A DNA stretch of 64,000 bases from Agaribacillus aureus (GCA_030442055.1 JAUJEB010000011.1:124001-188000); one strand, 5' to 3'. Shown: positions 55,601-64,000, counted from the first letter of the stretch. A program made the numbers and translations. The notes: generated from the sequence alone by a model not told the origin.

Positions 55601-56724
55601 CGAGTAATTAGCGTGTTATCAGCTTTATCTGTTCTTACCATTCCATTCCTTGTCCCGATCCAAAGGTTATTATCATTTTCGTAAATGGCGGTTATGTAGT
55701 TGTCAGGTAGATTCGCATTGCTTGTATTAATAGTTGCAAAAGGTTTCTCTCTCAAATCAATAAAGTGTATACCACCTCCCGAGGTCTCAATCCAAAGCAC
55801 ATCAAACGAATCGATCAACATCGCATTTACCCGGTTGGTGCTTAGTTGATTTTGGGTGGAAAAACTATTTACTATCATATAGTGGCCATCCTCATCCTTA
55901 CTCAACCGCTTTACGCCCCCATTAAAAATACTTATCCATATATCTTCCTTGTAATCTACCACTATGTCGCTCACAGGATTCTCCCAACTGATAGTCCAGG
56001 GGAATATCTTATTAATTTCCAGGTTTGAGGTTATTTTATAAAGCCCCAGGTTCGTAGCTACCAAAATAGTGTTGTCTGCTAATAACTCCGTTGAAAAAAC
56101 CGCATTAAAAGGCGAATTTTGGATCTTGCTGATAGCTTTAGTTTTCCTATCAAATCTCCATAGCCCGTCATCGACAGATCCTATCCAGATTTCAGCGCCG
56201 AAAGTAAGGATCGTGGAGGCCCGGCTCTTAAATGGTAGTGAAATACCGGTAACATGATAGTTACCATCATGCATTTCAATTTTACTAATACTTCCCTCTG
56301 TGGTTAAGTACCATAGATTATGCTGATCGTCTTCCGTAATGCACATGATCATATCCTGCACTCCTTTGCCCAACGGAACCTCAAAAAAATGCCCGGTCAG
56401 CGGATCATAATAACTCAAAAAATTTTCAGATCCAACCCAGATCCTGTTTTTAGCATCGCAGAATAACACATTTATTCTATTATCCGGAATGCTTAAACTG
56501 TCCTCAAAATCATGCTTGAAAACGCTGAACTTATAACCGTCAAATCTGTCCAATCCATTATTAGTACCTAACCAGATAAATCCTGCCGTATCCTGAACAA
56601 TGGTTTTGATATCGCTATGGCTCAGTCCATCATTAACCGATAGTTGACGTAAATTATACTGCTGGCCAAAAGTAGAATATGTTAAACATACCAAAAAAAA
56701 AGGAGTTAACAGACGATACACCAT
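52666..56724 (-). CDS. Hybrid two-component system sensor/AraC regulator (HTCS)
   Basis: 1,352-residue single-protein phosphorelay. Signal peptide about 1-20, a periplasmic array of two-component regulator propeller repeats (about 30-690; many copies of the pattern LWIGT and DVLWI) and a Y_Y_Y domain (about 700-775), one membrane helix about 785-805 (WWAFVGYGLVIFGLLYLY), HisKA with phospho-His824 in HEIRTPL, HATPase (NLISNALKYT, DNGLGMS, GTGIGLSLV), receiver domain with phospho-Asp1150 (ISDVMMPEMDG), and an AraC-type helix-turn-helix at about 1240-1345. It senses a glycan fragment and activates the neighbouring GH2-susCD genes. Confidence 0.95.
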   Translation of the reverse strand: MVYRLLTPFFLVCLTYSTFGQQYNLRQLSVNDGLSHSDIKTIVQDTAGFIWLGTNNGLDRFDGYKFSVFKHDFEDSLSIPDNRINVLFCDAKNRIWVGSENFLSYYDPLTGHFFEVPLGKGVQDMIMCITEDDQHNLWYLTTEGSISKIEMHDGNYHVTGISLPFKSRASTILTFGAEIWIGSVDDGLWRFDRKTKAISKIQNSPFNAVFSTELLADNTILVATNLGLYKITSNLEINKIFPWTISWENPVSDIVVDYKEDIWISIFNGGVKRLSKDEDGHYMIVNSFSTQNQLSTNRVNAMLIDSFDVLWIETSGGGIHFIDLREKPFATINTSNANLPDNYITAIYENDNNLWIGTRNGMVRTDKADNTLITRPKGHISCFYEDHLGQFWVGTRFQGLYLFQNDILTREFKKGAEQQLSSDQIIGISQDNFGRLWVATFDRGVTLIDINSGKVLDHLDTDNHLPTNNLTYVYADPQNPHVIWIGSRDSGLLKVSVPEISQVHVDAYKFNSSDASSISSNYIWPILRSSRKVLWVGTIGGGLNRCIETPEEIVFERFTENDGLPDNDVESILEDNAGNLWIGGRGLVQFMPDNKKFVTYDVNDGLQSNSFKIGAAFKNEQGLLYFGGINGLNHFYPEAITSNPHKPRVIFDDLKILNRSVKVGKLINGRVLLPKKLNYLESITLKAIENEFTIDLVGLHYSNPGKNKYAYKLEGYNQDWIYLNTGQRRATFANLKARTYRFIAKVSNNDGKWSKSRSLVITILPPWWATWWAFVGYGLVIFGLLYLYRFLMNHQAALKHELLMSEKETDLNKEKIKFFTNISHEIRTPLTLIRAPLEEIIEDGIKADSFSEKLNLIQKNVNRLLGLTNQLLDFRKMDSGNMVLKAAPGNIVNFAKEIFLVFQGIAKERSIKFNFHSKTHQIKLIYDRDQFEIVLTNLISNALKYTKENGQVNFFLEAVGSDETAAQYKQIQNKRLLVDNYLQITIKDNGLGMSQEQVDKVFDRFYQARNHDTLSIQGTGIGLSLVKGIVELHGGEIAVESVMGEGSVFTLKIPFGHDHLKKEDLIKGFKDSEALMEYNKLEVTSEAEIKNMLPGNLAFKPCVLIVEDNKDVADYLTDHLRLYYKIINAKNGLEGLEKMAKHLPDLIISDVMMPEMDGLEMLSKIKDDPNLSFIPVILLTARTATVYEVEGLEIGAHDYITKPFNLKILKAKVSNILAARENFKTYYSEHIRLQPTTVQLPNAEQQFLDNLTKLVLENLTSEDFSVQMMVREMGMSQSACYKRIKELTGRSAVQFIRDIRLKRAAELLTSSEHTVSEVAYCVGINDMKYFRQKFKEQYGVNPSDYKLKQATE

Positions 56725-57323
56725 AGTTCCTAAAAAACTGATCTCAATTTTAGAAATTGAAATATTATAAAATTAATTGAAATTCCTAAAATAAACTATT
56801 TCCTGTCCACCCCGCCTCTACCTCTTAACCCGCTGGGATTAGGATCATGTGTAAGTAAAGCGTCCTGCTTCCCAATACTATGCTGCAATGCACCACCTTA
56901 ACTAATTCGTGTAACTAAATATGGTAATTGCCAGGAATTATCTAAGACATATTACCTAATTTCATTAATAAGATAAAGTGAAATTTCCAATTTATTCAGT
57001 CACATGTCAAGGAAATAAGTTGTAGGGACGCACGGAAATATTATATTGATTATTTCACTATCAATCAGCTTTTGCATCATTTCTTGAATTCTTAAAGGCA
57101 AAGCGTTGTCTGATGGAATGTAGTAAAAAAACATTTTCATCGCCGGGATCCCGTCGTTTCCAATTGAATATTTTGGTTGGACTCTTTTGTGATGTTTATG
57201 ATGTTATTCAATTTAATTCAAAGAAATCAAAACGCAAGTGCTCTAAAGGGCATTAACCATCTCCGATGGCCGAGATGGGCGTTAAGATTCTCTTATTTAA
57301 AGGTAAGAGAGGTAATCACAACA
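56725..57323. other. Divergent intergenic region between the HTCS and PAS-kinase genes
   Basis: About 600 bp with no convincing gene. A TTG-started extension of the kinase frame from 57177 covers part of it but reads as non-coding. No TAnnTTTG box was located upstream of the HTCS gene. Confidence 0.5.
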
Positions 57324-59348
57324 ATGGCACCTACTACGGCCAATGTATGGGAGACAAATCTTCCGAAGTCCGATTTAACGCATAAAGAAGCCAACCTTTC
57401 AGCGTTGGTTGAAAACACGGCCGATATCATTTGGTCCATTGATAAGAACTTTAGGTTTTTGATATGTAACTCGGCTTTCAGAAAACTGGTAGAAAGCCGT
57501 AAGGGCTATGCGCCAATGCCAGGAGACATTATAGAATATGATTATTTTCCTACACAAAGCGCCGAATTATGGCAAGACTATTATCAGATGGCTTTTGATG
57601 GGAAAAGGTTTTCTACCGAAACCCCAGTGAAGGATAACGGCATATCAAAGACCATTGAACATAGCTTTAATCCTATTTTGGGAGAAAATCAGGATGTTAT
57701 CGGCGTCACAGTCTTTGGACGCGATATTTCTATCAGAAAGACCGTAGAACGGGAATTGATCTCTGCCCGAAAAAAGGCCGAAGAGGCCAGCAGGGCCAAA
57801 GCTGAGTTTTTATCCACCATGTCACACGAAATCAGGACCCCGTTAAACGCGGTCATTGGTATAACACACCTGCTACAAAATGAGTCTCCCCGCAAAGACC
57901 AAAAAGAATACCTCGAAACGTTAAAGTTCTCCTCTGAAAATCTGTTGGCACTGGTCAATGACGTGCTGGATTACAACAAAATTGTCGAGGGGAAAATTCA
58001 AATGGAAGAAATTGACTTTGATTTGAAAGAGCTCACCATGGGAATAAAACATTCGTTTATTCTAAAGGCAGCAGAAAAAAACGTAGATTTTAAAGTTACG
58101 ATTGACGATGACGTGCCCACTTTTCTAAAAGGTGACAAAGTCAGGATTGCCCAGGTCTTAAATAACCTTGTTGGAAATGCCATAAAATTTACAGAAAAAG
58201 GGCACATTGACCTGACGGTAAGTCTTGGAGAAAACACAAAAAAAGCCGCGTGTATCAACTTTTCCGTTGCTGATACCGGTATTGGCATTCCGAAAGACAA
58301 GCTTGATAGCATCTTCGACCGGTTTACGCAGGCCAGCTCCGACATATCCAGAAAATTTGGAGGCACAGGATTGGGTTTGGCCATCACCAGAAAGCTATTG
58401 GAGCTACTTACATCTGAAATTCATGTAGAAAGTGAGTATGGTAAAGGCTCCCGCTTTTATTTCAGTTTATGCTTGCAAAAGTGCGAGGTATATGGGAATC
58501 AAATGGCTAAAAACCAACGCGTCAATAACCCGGCCGAAAGAAATCTGCGGGGGCTGCGCGTGTTGCTGGTGGATGACAATCAGGTCAACCAGTTGGTGGC
58601 GTCAGAGTTTTTAAAAAGATGGAACGTTCAGCTTAGGGTCGCCTCCAGTGGTAAAATGGCTGTTGATATTGTCAAAAAAAATGATTTTGACCTGATATTA
58701 ATGGATTTACAGATGCCTGCTATGGATGGCTACACCGCCAGCAAAGCCATTAAAGAAATAGTCGGCAAGGACAGTATTCCGGTTGTTGCGCTAACGGCCA
58801 ACACTTTACAGGAGGTACAAAAGGAAGTGCGCAACACCGGCATGTGTGATATCATTACAAAACCTTTCGATCCAAACGAATTGTATGCTAAACTGTCGCA
58901 ATATACCGGCAAACACCCGGGAGTACACCAGGAAAAAGAGCTTTGGCAGGCAGATGGTCTGAATATTACCGATAATATCAAACTGCATGAAATTGTGCAA
59001 GGCAATGATCAATTCCTGCGGTCTATTGTCACCTCCTTCGTAGCGGAGTTGGGTTCCTTCAAGGATAAATACAGGGAGACGCTCCAAAAGGGGAATTTGA
59101 AAAATTTCAAGGCGGCAAAGCACAAGATAAGCCCCTCATTGAAATTATTTGAAGCCAAACCTTTGGAAAGCCTGATAAACATTGGTGAATCACTACTGAC
59201 AACTGACACCAAAACCGGCATTAAACTCGGCAGCCATGTTCAGGAAGTGCATAACCAAATTGAAAAAATGATGCTAAAACTACGTTATGAAGGACTACTT
59301 AGTCAAAGTACATATCAGCCTGTTCACCGTAAATTAATTCACAATTAA
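57324..59348 (+). CDS. PAS-containing hybrid histidine kinase with receiver and HPt domains
   Basis: 674 residues from ATG 57324 (MAPTTANVWETN). The frame extends to a TTG at 57177, but that part has no domain resemblance. Domains: PAS about 25-145 (LVENTADIIWSIDKNFRF), HisKA with His168 (MSHEIRTPLNAVIG), HATPase (NLVGNAIKFT, DTGIGIPKDK, GTGLGLAI), receiver with Asp461 (LMDLQMPAMDG), and a C-terminal HPt with His600 (AAKHKISPSLKLF). There is no membrane segment, so the sensor is cytoplasmic. The HPt suggests phosphate is passed on to a separate response regulator, possibly the LytTR protein encoded 58 bp downstream. Confidence 0.93.
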   Translation: MAPTTANVWETNLPKSDLTHKEANLSALVENTADIIWSIDKNFRFLICNSAFRKLVESRKGYAPMPGDIIEYDYFPTQSAELWQDYYQMAFDGKRFSTETPVKDNGISKTIEHSFNPILGENQDVIGVTVFGRDISIRKTVERELISARKKAEEASRAKAEFLSTMSHEIRTPLNAVIGITHLLQNESPRKDQKEYLETLKFSSENLLALVNDVLDYNKIVEGKIQMEEIDFDLKELTMGIKHSFILKAAEKNVDFKVTIDDDVPTFLKGDKVRIAQVLNNLVGNAIKFTEKGHIDLTVSLGENTKKAACINFSVADTGIGIPKDKLDSIFDRFTQASSDISRKFGGTGLGLAITRKLLELLTSEIHVESEYGKGSRFYFSLCLQKCEVYGNQMAKNQRVNNPAERNLRGLRVLLVDDNQVNQLVASEFLKRWNVQLRVASSGKMAVDIVKKNDFDLILMDLQMPAMDGYTASKAIKEIVGKDSIPVVALTANTLQEVQKEVRNTGMCDIITKPFDPNELYAKLSQYTGKHPGVHQEKELWQADGLNITDNIKLHEIVQGNDQFLRSIVTSFVAELGSFKDKYRETLQKGNLKNFKAAKHKISPSLKLFEAKPLESLINIGESLLTTDTKTGIKLGSHVQEVHNQIEKMMLKLRYEGLLSQSTYQPVHRKLIHN

Positions 59349-59406
59349 CGAATATTGGCCATTATACGGCCGGGTTTTATTACTTTTTCAAAAACTGGCG
59401 AAGGAA

Positions 59407-60114
59407 ATGAACGAAGACAAAATTAGCTGCATTATAGTTGACGATGACCTGGTATTTCAGACAATCATTAAGGGATTCATCGAAAAAACAGATTTTCTGA
59501 AAATTGAGGGAATTTTTTCTAATGCCATCGACGCGGCAGGGTTTCTGGCATCAATTCAAATAGACTTAATGTTTCTGGACATAGAAATGCCTGAAATGAC
59601 TGGCCTGGAGCTCCTGAAAACGCTGGATGATCCTCCTCAAATAATACTGATCAGCAACCAGGATCAATATGCGCTGGATGCTTTTGAGTTTAATGTCGCT
59701 GATTACCTTCTCAAACCTATCAATAGCTACTCCAGGTTTTTGAAAGCGGTTTCACGGACCAAAGCCAATATCAATAAAAAACAGCCCGTGGATACGATCG
59801 CAAATCGTCATGTATTTTTAAAGGAAAATGGCAAACTTGTAAAAATTGATCTCGAGTCAGTCCATTTTGTACAGGGATATGGGGATTATATAAAATTTAT
59901 TACCAGAGACGGCGTTCATGTCGTTTATGATAACCTGAGAGAGGTTAAAGAAAAATTGCCTCGCCTGGACTTCATGCAGGTTCACCGGTCATTTATTGTG
60001 AGAATAGATAAAATTGATAGTCTGGATGCCTCCATGCTAAAAATAGATAATCAGTTGATACCGGTAAGCCGCTCATTTAAAAAAGAGGTGCTGGCCCGGA
60101 TCAAAACCCTCTGA
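59407..60114 (+). CDS. LytTR family response regulator
   Basis: 235 residues. The receiver domain (about 5-120) has the acidic pair DDD near 13-15, phospho-Asp58 in LMFLDIEMPEMTG and the Lys in YLLKPI. The LytTR DNA-binding domain (about 140-235) is seen in VHFVQGYGDYIKFITRDG and FMQVHRSFIVRIDKIDSL. It follows the hybrid kinase on the same strand and is probably its output. LytTR regulators more often pair with LytS-type kinases, so the pairing here is an inference from position. Confidence 0.93.
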   Translation: MNEDKISCIIVDDDLVFQTIIKGFIEKTDFLKIEGIFSNAIDAAGFLASIQIDLMFLDIEMPEMTGLELLKTLDDPPQIILISNQDQYALDAFEFNVADYLLKPINSYSRFLKAVSRTKANINKKQPVDTIANRHVFLKENGKLVKIDLESVHFVQGYGDYIKFITRDGVHVVYDNLREVKEKLPRLDFMQVHRSFIVRIDKIDSLDASMLKIDNQLIPVSRSFKKEVLARIKTL

Positions 60115-60121
60115 CTTTAGA

Positions 60122-60505
60122 TCATCCGACCTTTTTTAAATATTGTTCTATTTTGGTTTTAAGTATAGCCGGATTGATAGGCTTGGACAAACAATCATTC
60201 ATACCCAGGGCCAGCAATTCAGCCCTGTTTTCCCGGGTTATGGAAAAAGATATGGCGATAATAGGTATGTTTCTTGTATTTTCATCGGTGTGATTTCTTA
60301 TCTTTTTGGTCGCGGTAATACCATCCATCACCGGCATATCCAAATCCATCAGAATCAAATCAAATCTTTCAGTATTCAGCTTTTTTAGCGCCTCCAAACC
60401 GTCAGCCACTATCGTATAGTCATAATTCCAACCTTTCAATAGTTGTGATACTATTAATCTCATGGTGACTGTATCGTCAGCAACAAGTATTTTGGTATTG
60501 AGCAT
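60122..60505 (-). CDS. Single-domain response regulator (CheY-like receiver)
   Basis: 127 residues, one receiver domain with nothing attached. Acidic pair in LVADDTVTM, phospho-Asp54 in LILMDLDMPVMDG, Lys in CLSKPINP. It converges on the LytTR gene with only 7 bp between stops, and lies 15 bp after the OmpA/PD40 gene on its own strand, so it is likely cotranscribed with the type IX secretion genes. It may receive phosphate from the nearby HPt-bearing kinase or act in motility or secretion control; both are inference. Confidence 0.9.
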   Translation of the reverse strand: MLNTKILVADDTVTMRLIVSQLLKGWNYDYTIVADGLEALKKLNTERFDLILMDLDMPVMDGITATKKIRNHTDENTRNIPIIAISFSITRENRAELLALGMNDCLSKPINPAILKTKIEQYLKKVG

Positions 60506-60520
60506 TTGTACCCTCCGGAT

Positions 60521-62881
60521 TTATCGGTTTATGACCAATTTAAATTCAGTCCTCCTATTTAATTGATGTTTGTCTTCCGGGCAGGGTTTTCCATCCAAAC
60601 AATCATTGACTAATTGTTTCTCACCTTTATGGTTGGCAGTTATCCTGGCTGCAACGACCTGATGTTTGGCCAGATATTGTGTTACGGCACGAGATCTCTT
60701 TTCGGATAACCTTGCATTGTAGCTATCGTTGGCTCTGCTATCGGTATGAGATGTCAGTACAAGATGTATATTCAGATATTTATTCATTAAACTAATGATT
60801 TTATCCAGTTCGGCCCGCGCCTCCTCTCTGATGCTATATTTGTCCAAATCGTAATAGATATTGTTGATAACAAATAATCCGTTTTGTTTTTTATTACCGG
60901 ATGAAGATTCCGCCGGTAAATTTTTTAAAGATGGAATTGCTTCCAGGTTACCCTGACTATCGGCCAAAAAATATTGAACCTTATCACTGTTATTGACCAT
61001 AACTACCATTTTATCCTGCGTGGACTCTTTGTCTTCGCCTACCAGCGGGACTGCTATCAGGGACATTTTTAACGGCTCGTCTTTGGTCTGTATTAACATT
61101 AAATCTGTGGTGTCATCACCTTTAAGCTTTCTGAGCATATACCTGCTTTCCGGTTTGGCTTCAAAGGAAATTAACTGATCGCCAAGTTCAAATGGTATCT
61201 CTTTACCGGAATCAACTTCTATCAACTGTAAGTTCTCTTGTTTCAAAGCATTCAAGTTTTCCTGAGGGGTTGACTTTTCTGCCTCTTTCACAGCGTAAAT
61301 CTGATAATCAGGCTCCTCTGAAATTATCTTACCTTTTTCATCCCAGAACTTGGCCGGCAGCTTGACACGTTTCATGCCAGGGGGTTTTAGATCAGCCTCA
61401 ATCGGAATATTTTCCCTGGAAATACTGCTGTTATTGATAATAGCCACAAGGTTGTATGTACGACCTGGAATTCCTTTAAACACCAGCTTCCCGTTTTTCC
61501 TTTGTGTGAAGAGCTCCTGGCCGGTTTGTTCATCCACCACCATTACCTCATAAGCTATTTTCTCCAGATCTACGCCAGGTTCGACCTCTACATTGGCGCG
61601 GTTAATAAAGACTTTATATATATCATCATCTCCCGCTCCTCCAAGTCTTCTTGAAGAAAAATGACCAATATCTCCCTCAGGGCTGACCACCAGGGCAAAG
61701 TCGTCCTGGCTGGAGTTAACGGGAAAGCCCAGGTTATAAGGGGGGGTGTAACCTCCTTCTACAACTTTCGATTTGAAAATATCCAATCCACCTAAGCCCG
61801 GCCATCCGTTCGAGGCATAATACAAAGTGCCCTCATCACTTAGGAATGGAAACATTTCGTCCCCTTCTGTGTTAATCTCTGGTCCCAGATTTTTAGGGGT
61901 AGTCCAGGTGTCATTTTCAAAATGAGCGACATACAAATCTGTCTTACCTATGCCACCGGGCATATCCGATGCAAAGTATAGCGTTTTACCATCCGGGCTA
62001 ACGGCGGGATGTCCGACAGAATACTCGTCATTATTGAATGGCAAAGACTGGATATTGGTCCAGCCACCTCCGGAGGATTTTTCAGCGCTGAATAATTTCA
62101 GCTTATTAATCCCGTCTTCGCTTTTTCTTTCCTTTCCCTCGTAATAATTATTTCGTGTGAAAATAATGTTCTGATCATCATTGTAAAACGTTACAGGTCC
62201 TTCGTGAAATTTGGTGTTGACCTTTTTGTGGAATATCCTGGGTTTTGTGGTTTGACCGCCTTCATCAAATTTACTATAAAAAAGATCCAGGAATGCCTGC
62301 TCCCGGCGGTTATAGACACTTTTGATTAAACCCTTTGAGGCTCTTTCAGATACAAAAACCAACCCATTGTCGTGATACATGGGCGCAAAATCCGCCAAAG
62401 GAGTATTAATAGCCGTATTTTCGATCTTATAGGCTGCTGAGTCAACATAAAATTCATCAATGTTGCCAAGGCCTTCAAACTTGTTTAATCCTCTCCGGTC
62501 TTCTTTGACCTCATCGCGAAATTCCTGATACCAAACCTTGGCATTATCATAGTCCCCGTTACTGGCCAGCGCTTCAGCGTAATAAAGTTTATGAATAGAG
62601 GAAACCACTTTGTCATTTTTAATTACTTTGGCATACCAATCGGCAGTATTTTTTGTGTCATTTAACAACCGGTAGCACTCTGCTATTTTAAGCTTAATGG
62701 CATCACTACTTTTGTTGTCCGGCACATTTTTGTAGGCTTCCATCGCCTGAAGGTAGGAAAAGTGATAAAACAATTTATCGCCTCTCTTTTCGTGATTTGA
62801 CAAATGTGTGGTAATGTTTTGTGCCAAAACCTGACCTGTTACCATTAACAAAATCAGGAACAAACCCATAACTCTTATCAT
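60521..62881 (-). CDS. OmpA family protein with TPR and PD40 propeller (PorE-like, type IX secretion)
   Basis: 786 residues with a signal peptide (MIRVMGLFLILLMVTGQVLA). Order of parts: TPR-like helices about 25-135, a WD40-like PD40 propeller about 170-430 (AVSPDGKTLYFASDMPGGIGK; FPFLSDEGTLYYASNGW), a carboxypeptidase-like region about 450-510, and a C-terminal OmpA peptidoglycan-binding domain about 670-786 (LTSHTDSRANDSYNARLSEK). This layout matches PorE and related proteins that link the outer-membrane type IX secretion ring to peptidoglycan. It follows the PorP/SprF gene by 26 bp. It could be a paralogue rather than the core PorE. Confidence 0.88.
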   Translation of the reverse strand: MIRVMGLFLILLMVTGQVLAQNITTHLSNHEKRGDKLFYHFSYLQAMEAYKNVPDNKSSDAIKLKIAECYRLLNDTKNTADWYAKVIKNDKVVSSIHKLYYAEALASNGDYDNAKVWYQEFRDEVKEDRRGLNKFEGLGNIDEFYVDSAAYKIENTAINTPLADFAPMYHDNGLVFVSERASKGLIKSVYNRREQAFLDLFYSKFDEGGQTTKPRIFHKKVNTKFHEGPVTFYNDDQNIIFTRNNYYEGKERKSEDGINKLKLFSAEKSSGGGWTNIQSLPFNNDEYSVGHPAVSPDGKTLYFASDMPGGIGKTDLYVAHFENDTWTTPKNLGPEINTEGDEMFPFLSDEGTLYYASNGWPGLGGLDIFKSKVVEGGYTPPYNLGFPVNSSQDDFALVVSPEGDIGHFSSRRLGGAGDDDIYKVFINRANVEVEPGVDLEKIAYEVMVVDEQTGQELFTQRKNGKLVFKGIPGRTYNLVAIINNSSISRENIPIEADLKPPGMKRVKLPAKFWDEKGKIISEEPDYQIYAVKEAEKSTPQENLNALKQENLQLIEVDSGKEIPFELGDQLISFEAKPESRYMLRKLKGDDTTDLMLIQTKDEPLKMSLIAVPLVGEDKESTQDKMVVMVNNSDKVQYFLADSQGNLEAIPSLKNLPAESSSGNKKQNGLFVINNIYYDLDKYSIREEARAELDKIISLMNKYLNIHLVLTSHTDSRANDSYNARLSEKRSRAVTQYLAKHQVVAARITANHKGEKQLVNDCLDGKPCPEDKHQLNRRTEFKLVINR

Positions 62882-62907
62882 AATATTAGTCGTTAGCAGT
62901 GTTATTT

Positions 62908-63843
62908 TTAAAAATACCTCGGGGTAACCACCCTGGATCTTGTAAATGTAAACCGGTAATTCAACATGACTTCATGAGAGCCTGAATTAACCCTTCTCAA
63001 CTCGGAAGTAGTGGCAAAGTCATAGGCATATCCCAGCTGAAGCTGATCGGTAAGCTGAAGCTGTACCAATCCGTCAAATGAATCAAAAGAACGCCATGAC
63101 AAGCCTACCCACAAAACCTCATTGATCAGCAGGTTTGCATTTAAATCCACCTCTACCGGCGCCCCTTCTACCATTTTCACCAACATATTCGGCTTAAATT
63201 TTAAAGAACTATTCAGGTCCAGCACATATCCGTAAGTCAGGAAATAATGCCGGACCAATTTGGAGTCTGAATCAGCCGCATTCCGGTCAAACCGCCGGTT
63301 AATCATTTGGGGAATTGAAAACCCGAGGTAGAACCGGTCTGAATAATAGTAGGCCCCAAACCCGAAATTGAAGTGGGTTTCCCTGATATCTCCGCGCGCA
63401 AATTTCGGGTCAGTATCTGAAATCTGACTATAACGCGCATTGTAATGTGTAAACCCTGCCTGCAATCCCAGCGATAGCTTACTTTCATTGCTGAATGGGA
63501 TTTTGTATGAGTAAGCACCATAGGCACCATTCTGATCAGTTACCCCAATTTTATCATGCATAAACAAAACGCCTAACCCAAATTTTTGATCTTTGATCGG
63601 CGCGTGGGCCGACAGGGTTTGCGTACTAGGCGCTCCGTCCAATCCACTCCATTGCTCCCTCAGCAAAGCGGTAATGCTCATCGTTTCGTGCGATCCGGCA
63701 TAGCCGGGATTGATCGCCATGCCGTTAAACATATACTGTGTAAACATTACCTGCTGTTGCGCATAACAAGGACCAACGCTCATTAAGAGTACCAGACCCA
63801 ATAACAACTTCGTTATTTTCTTCATTTTACCTTTCATTAACAC
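62908..63843 (-). CDS. PorP/SprF family type IX secretion outer-membrane protein
   Basis: 311 residues, with a signal peptide (KLLLGLVLLMSVGPCYA) and a beta-barrel. The opening of the mature part, QQQVMFTQYMFNGMAINPGYAG (first 20 residues clear), is the hallmark of the PorP/SprF family. MKGKMKK or MKKITK a few codons in are alternative starts. These barrels are usually encoded next to a large secreted protein with a gliding-type C-terminal domain and help export or anchor it; such a gene ends immediately upstream here. It is expected in the outer membrane. Confidence 0.94.
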   Translation of the reverse strand: MLMKGKMKKITKLLLGLVLLMSVGPCYAQQQVMFTQYMFNGMAINPGYAGSHETMSITALLREQWSGLDGAPSTQTLSAHAPIKDQKFGLGVLFMHDKIGVTDQNGAYGAYSYKIPFSNESKLSLGLQAGFTHYNARYSQISDTDPKFARGDIRETHFNFGFGAYYYSDRFYLGFSIPQMINRRFDRNAADSDSKLVRHYFLTYGYVLDLNSSLKFKPNMLVKMVEGAPVEVDLNANLLINEVLWVGLSWRSFDSFDGLVQLQLTDQLQLGYAYDFATTSELRRVNSGSHEVMLNYRFTFTRSRVVTPRYF

Positions 63844-63859
63844 TCTACAAATCAGAAAT

Positions 63860-64000
63860 TTATCTTTTAATTATCACGTAGCCACTCAAGGGTTTGCTAC
63901 CATCTCCCAAGTCTATTACATAGAAATAGGTGCCGTCCGGAACCATTTTTCTGCCCACTATATATTTTCCATTCGACTGCCCTCTCCAGGCTTTTTCTTC
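63860..64000 (-). CDS. Gliding-motility-type C-terminal domain protein (5' part outside window)
   Basis: The last 46 codons of a minus-strand gene entering from the right edge, stop at 63860-63862. The residues include [15 protein letters not shown] and end SGYVIIKR, the pattern of the CHU_C/gliding motility-associated C-terminal domain that directs export by the type IX system. The protein is probably a large surface adhesin or enzyme. It precedes the PorP/SprF gene by about 16 bp, a standard pairing. Confidence 0.85.
   Translation of the reverse strand, partial: EEKAWRGQSNGKYIVGRKMVPDGTYFYVIDLGDGSKPLSGYVIIKR

Noticed and set aside
57177..57323. TTG-started extension of the PAS hybrid kinase
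   Set aside because: Non-ATG start and no domain resemblance; an ATG at 57324 precedes the PAS domain.

Overview
The window looks like a chromosomal segment from a gliding, glycan-degrading member of the Bacteroidota, most likely order Cytophagales. This rests on gene content: two SusC/SusD outer-membrane uptake pairs, an ECF sigma/FecR pair, a hybrid two-component regulator with an AraC output domain, PorP/SprF and PorE-like type IX secretion components, a gliding-motility type C-terminal domain, PadR-linked FtsX/MacB permeases, and promoter-like TAnnTTTG boxes. No rRNA, tRNA, CRISPR array or prophage was seen.

Layout. (1) 1-7.6 kb, minus strand: sigma factor, FecR anti-sigma, SusC with an STN signalling domain, and a SusD-like lipoprotein cut by the window edge. 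(2) 7.9-11.2 kb: a nucleoside phosphorylase, then a Tat-exported Gfo/Idh/MocA oxidoreductase and a PmoA-family lipoprotein. (3) 11.9-17.9 kb: a LacI regulator facing a deoxysugar/sugar-acid cassette (mutarotase, FucP-like symporter, SDR, PfkB kinase, zinc dehydrogenase). The symporter and kinase genes share a duplicated 100-bp leader with a conserved hairpin. (4) 18.3-26.7 kb: PadR and three tandem paralogous ABC permeases, followed by an intact IS4-family element with 35-bp inverted repeats. (5) 28.4-34.2 kb: a sialic-acid operon (sialidase, mutarotase-symporter fusion, neuraminate lyase) divergent from a FadR/GntR regulator, with two matching 16-bp palindromic sites between them. (6) 34.4-43.2 kb: a LamG lipoprotein, a four-gene set of exported proteins (PSD1/DUF1549/DUF1553, DUF1501, NHL propeller, SGNH hydrolase) and a DNA-repair methyltransferase. 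(7) 43.3-56.7 kb, minus strand: a second polysaccharide-utilisation locus with a clan GH-A glycosidase, SusD, SusC, a GH2 glycosidase and its hybrid sensor/AraC regulator. (8) 57.3-60.5 kb: a PAS hybrid kinase with receiver and HPt domains, a LytTR response regulator, and a single-domain receiver. (9) 60.5-64 kb: OmpA/PD40 protein, PorP/SprF and the end of a gliding-type surface protein.

Taken together, the genes suggest use of sialylated, fucosylated and galactose-containing glycans. Secreted or surface glycosidases release sugars, SusC/D pairs import oligomers, and dedicated symporters, mutarotases and catabolic enzymes handle sialic acid and a deoxysugar. The two uptake loci use different control: sigma/anti-sigma with an STN-bearing SusC in one, a hybrid two-component system in the other.

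The most interesting non-coding structures are the duplicated fucP/kinase leader with compensating hairpin changes, the paired nan operators, spaced GGGGTGA/GGGGYAAAATCAT repeats before both susC and the GH2 gene, and a terminator that points against its operon between fecR and susC.
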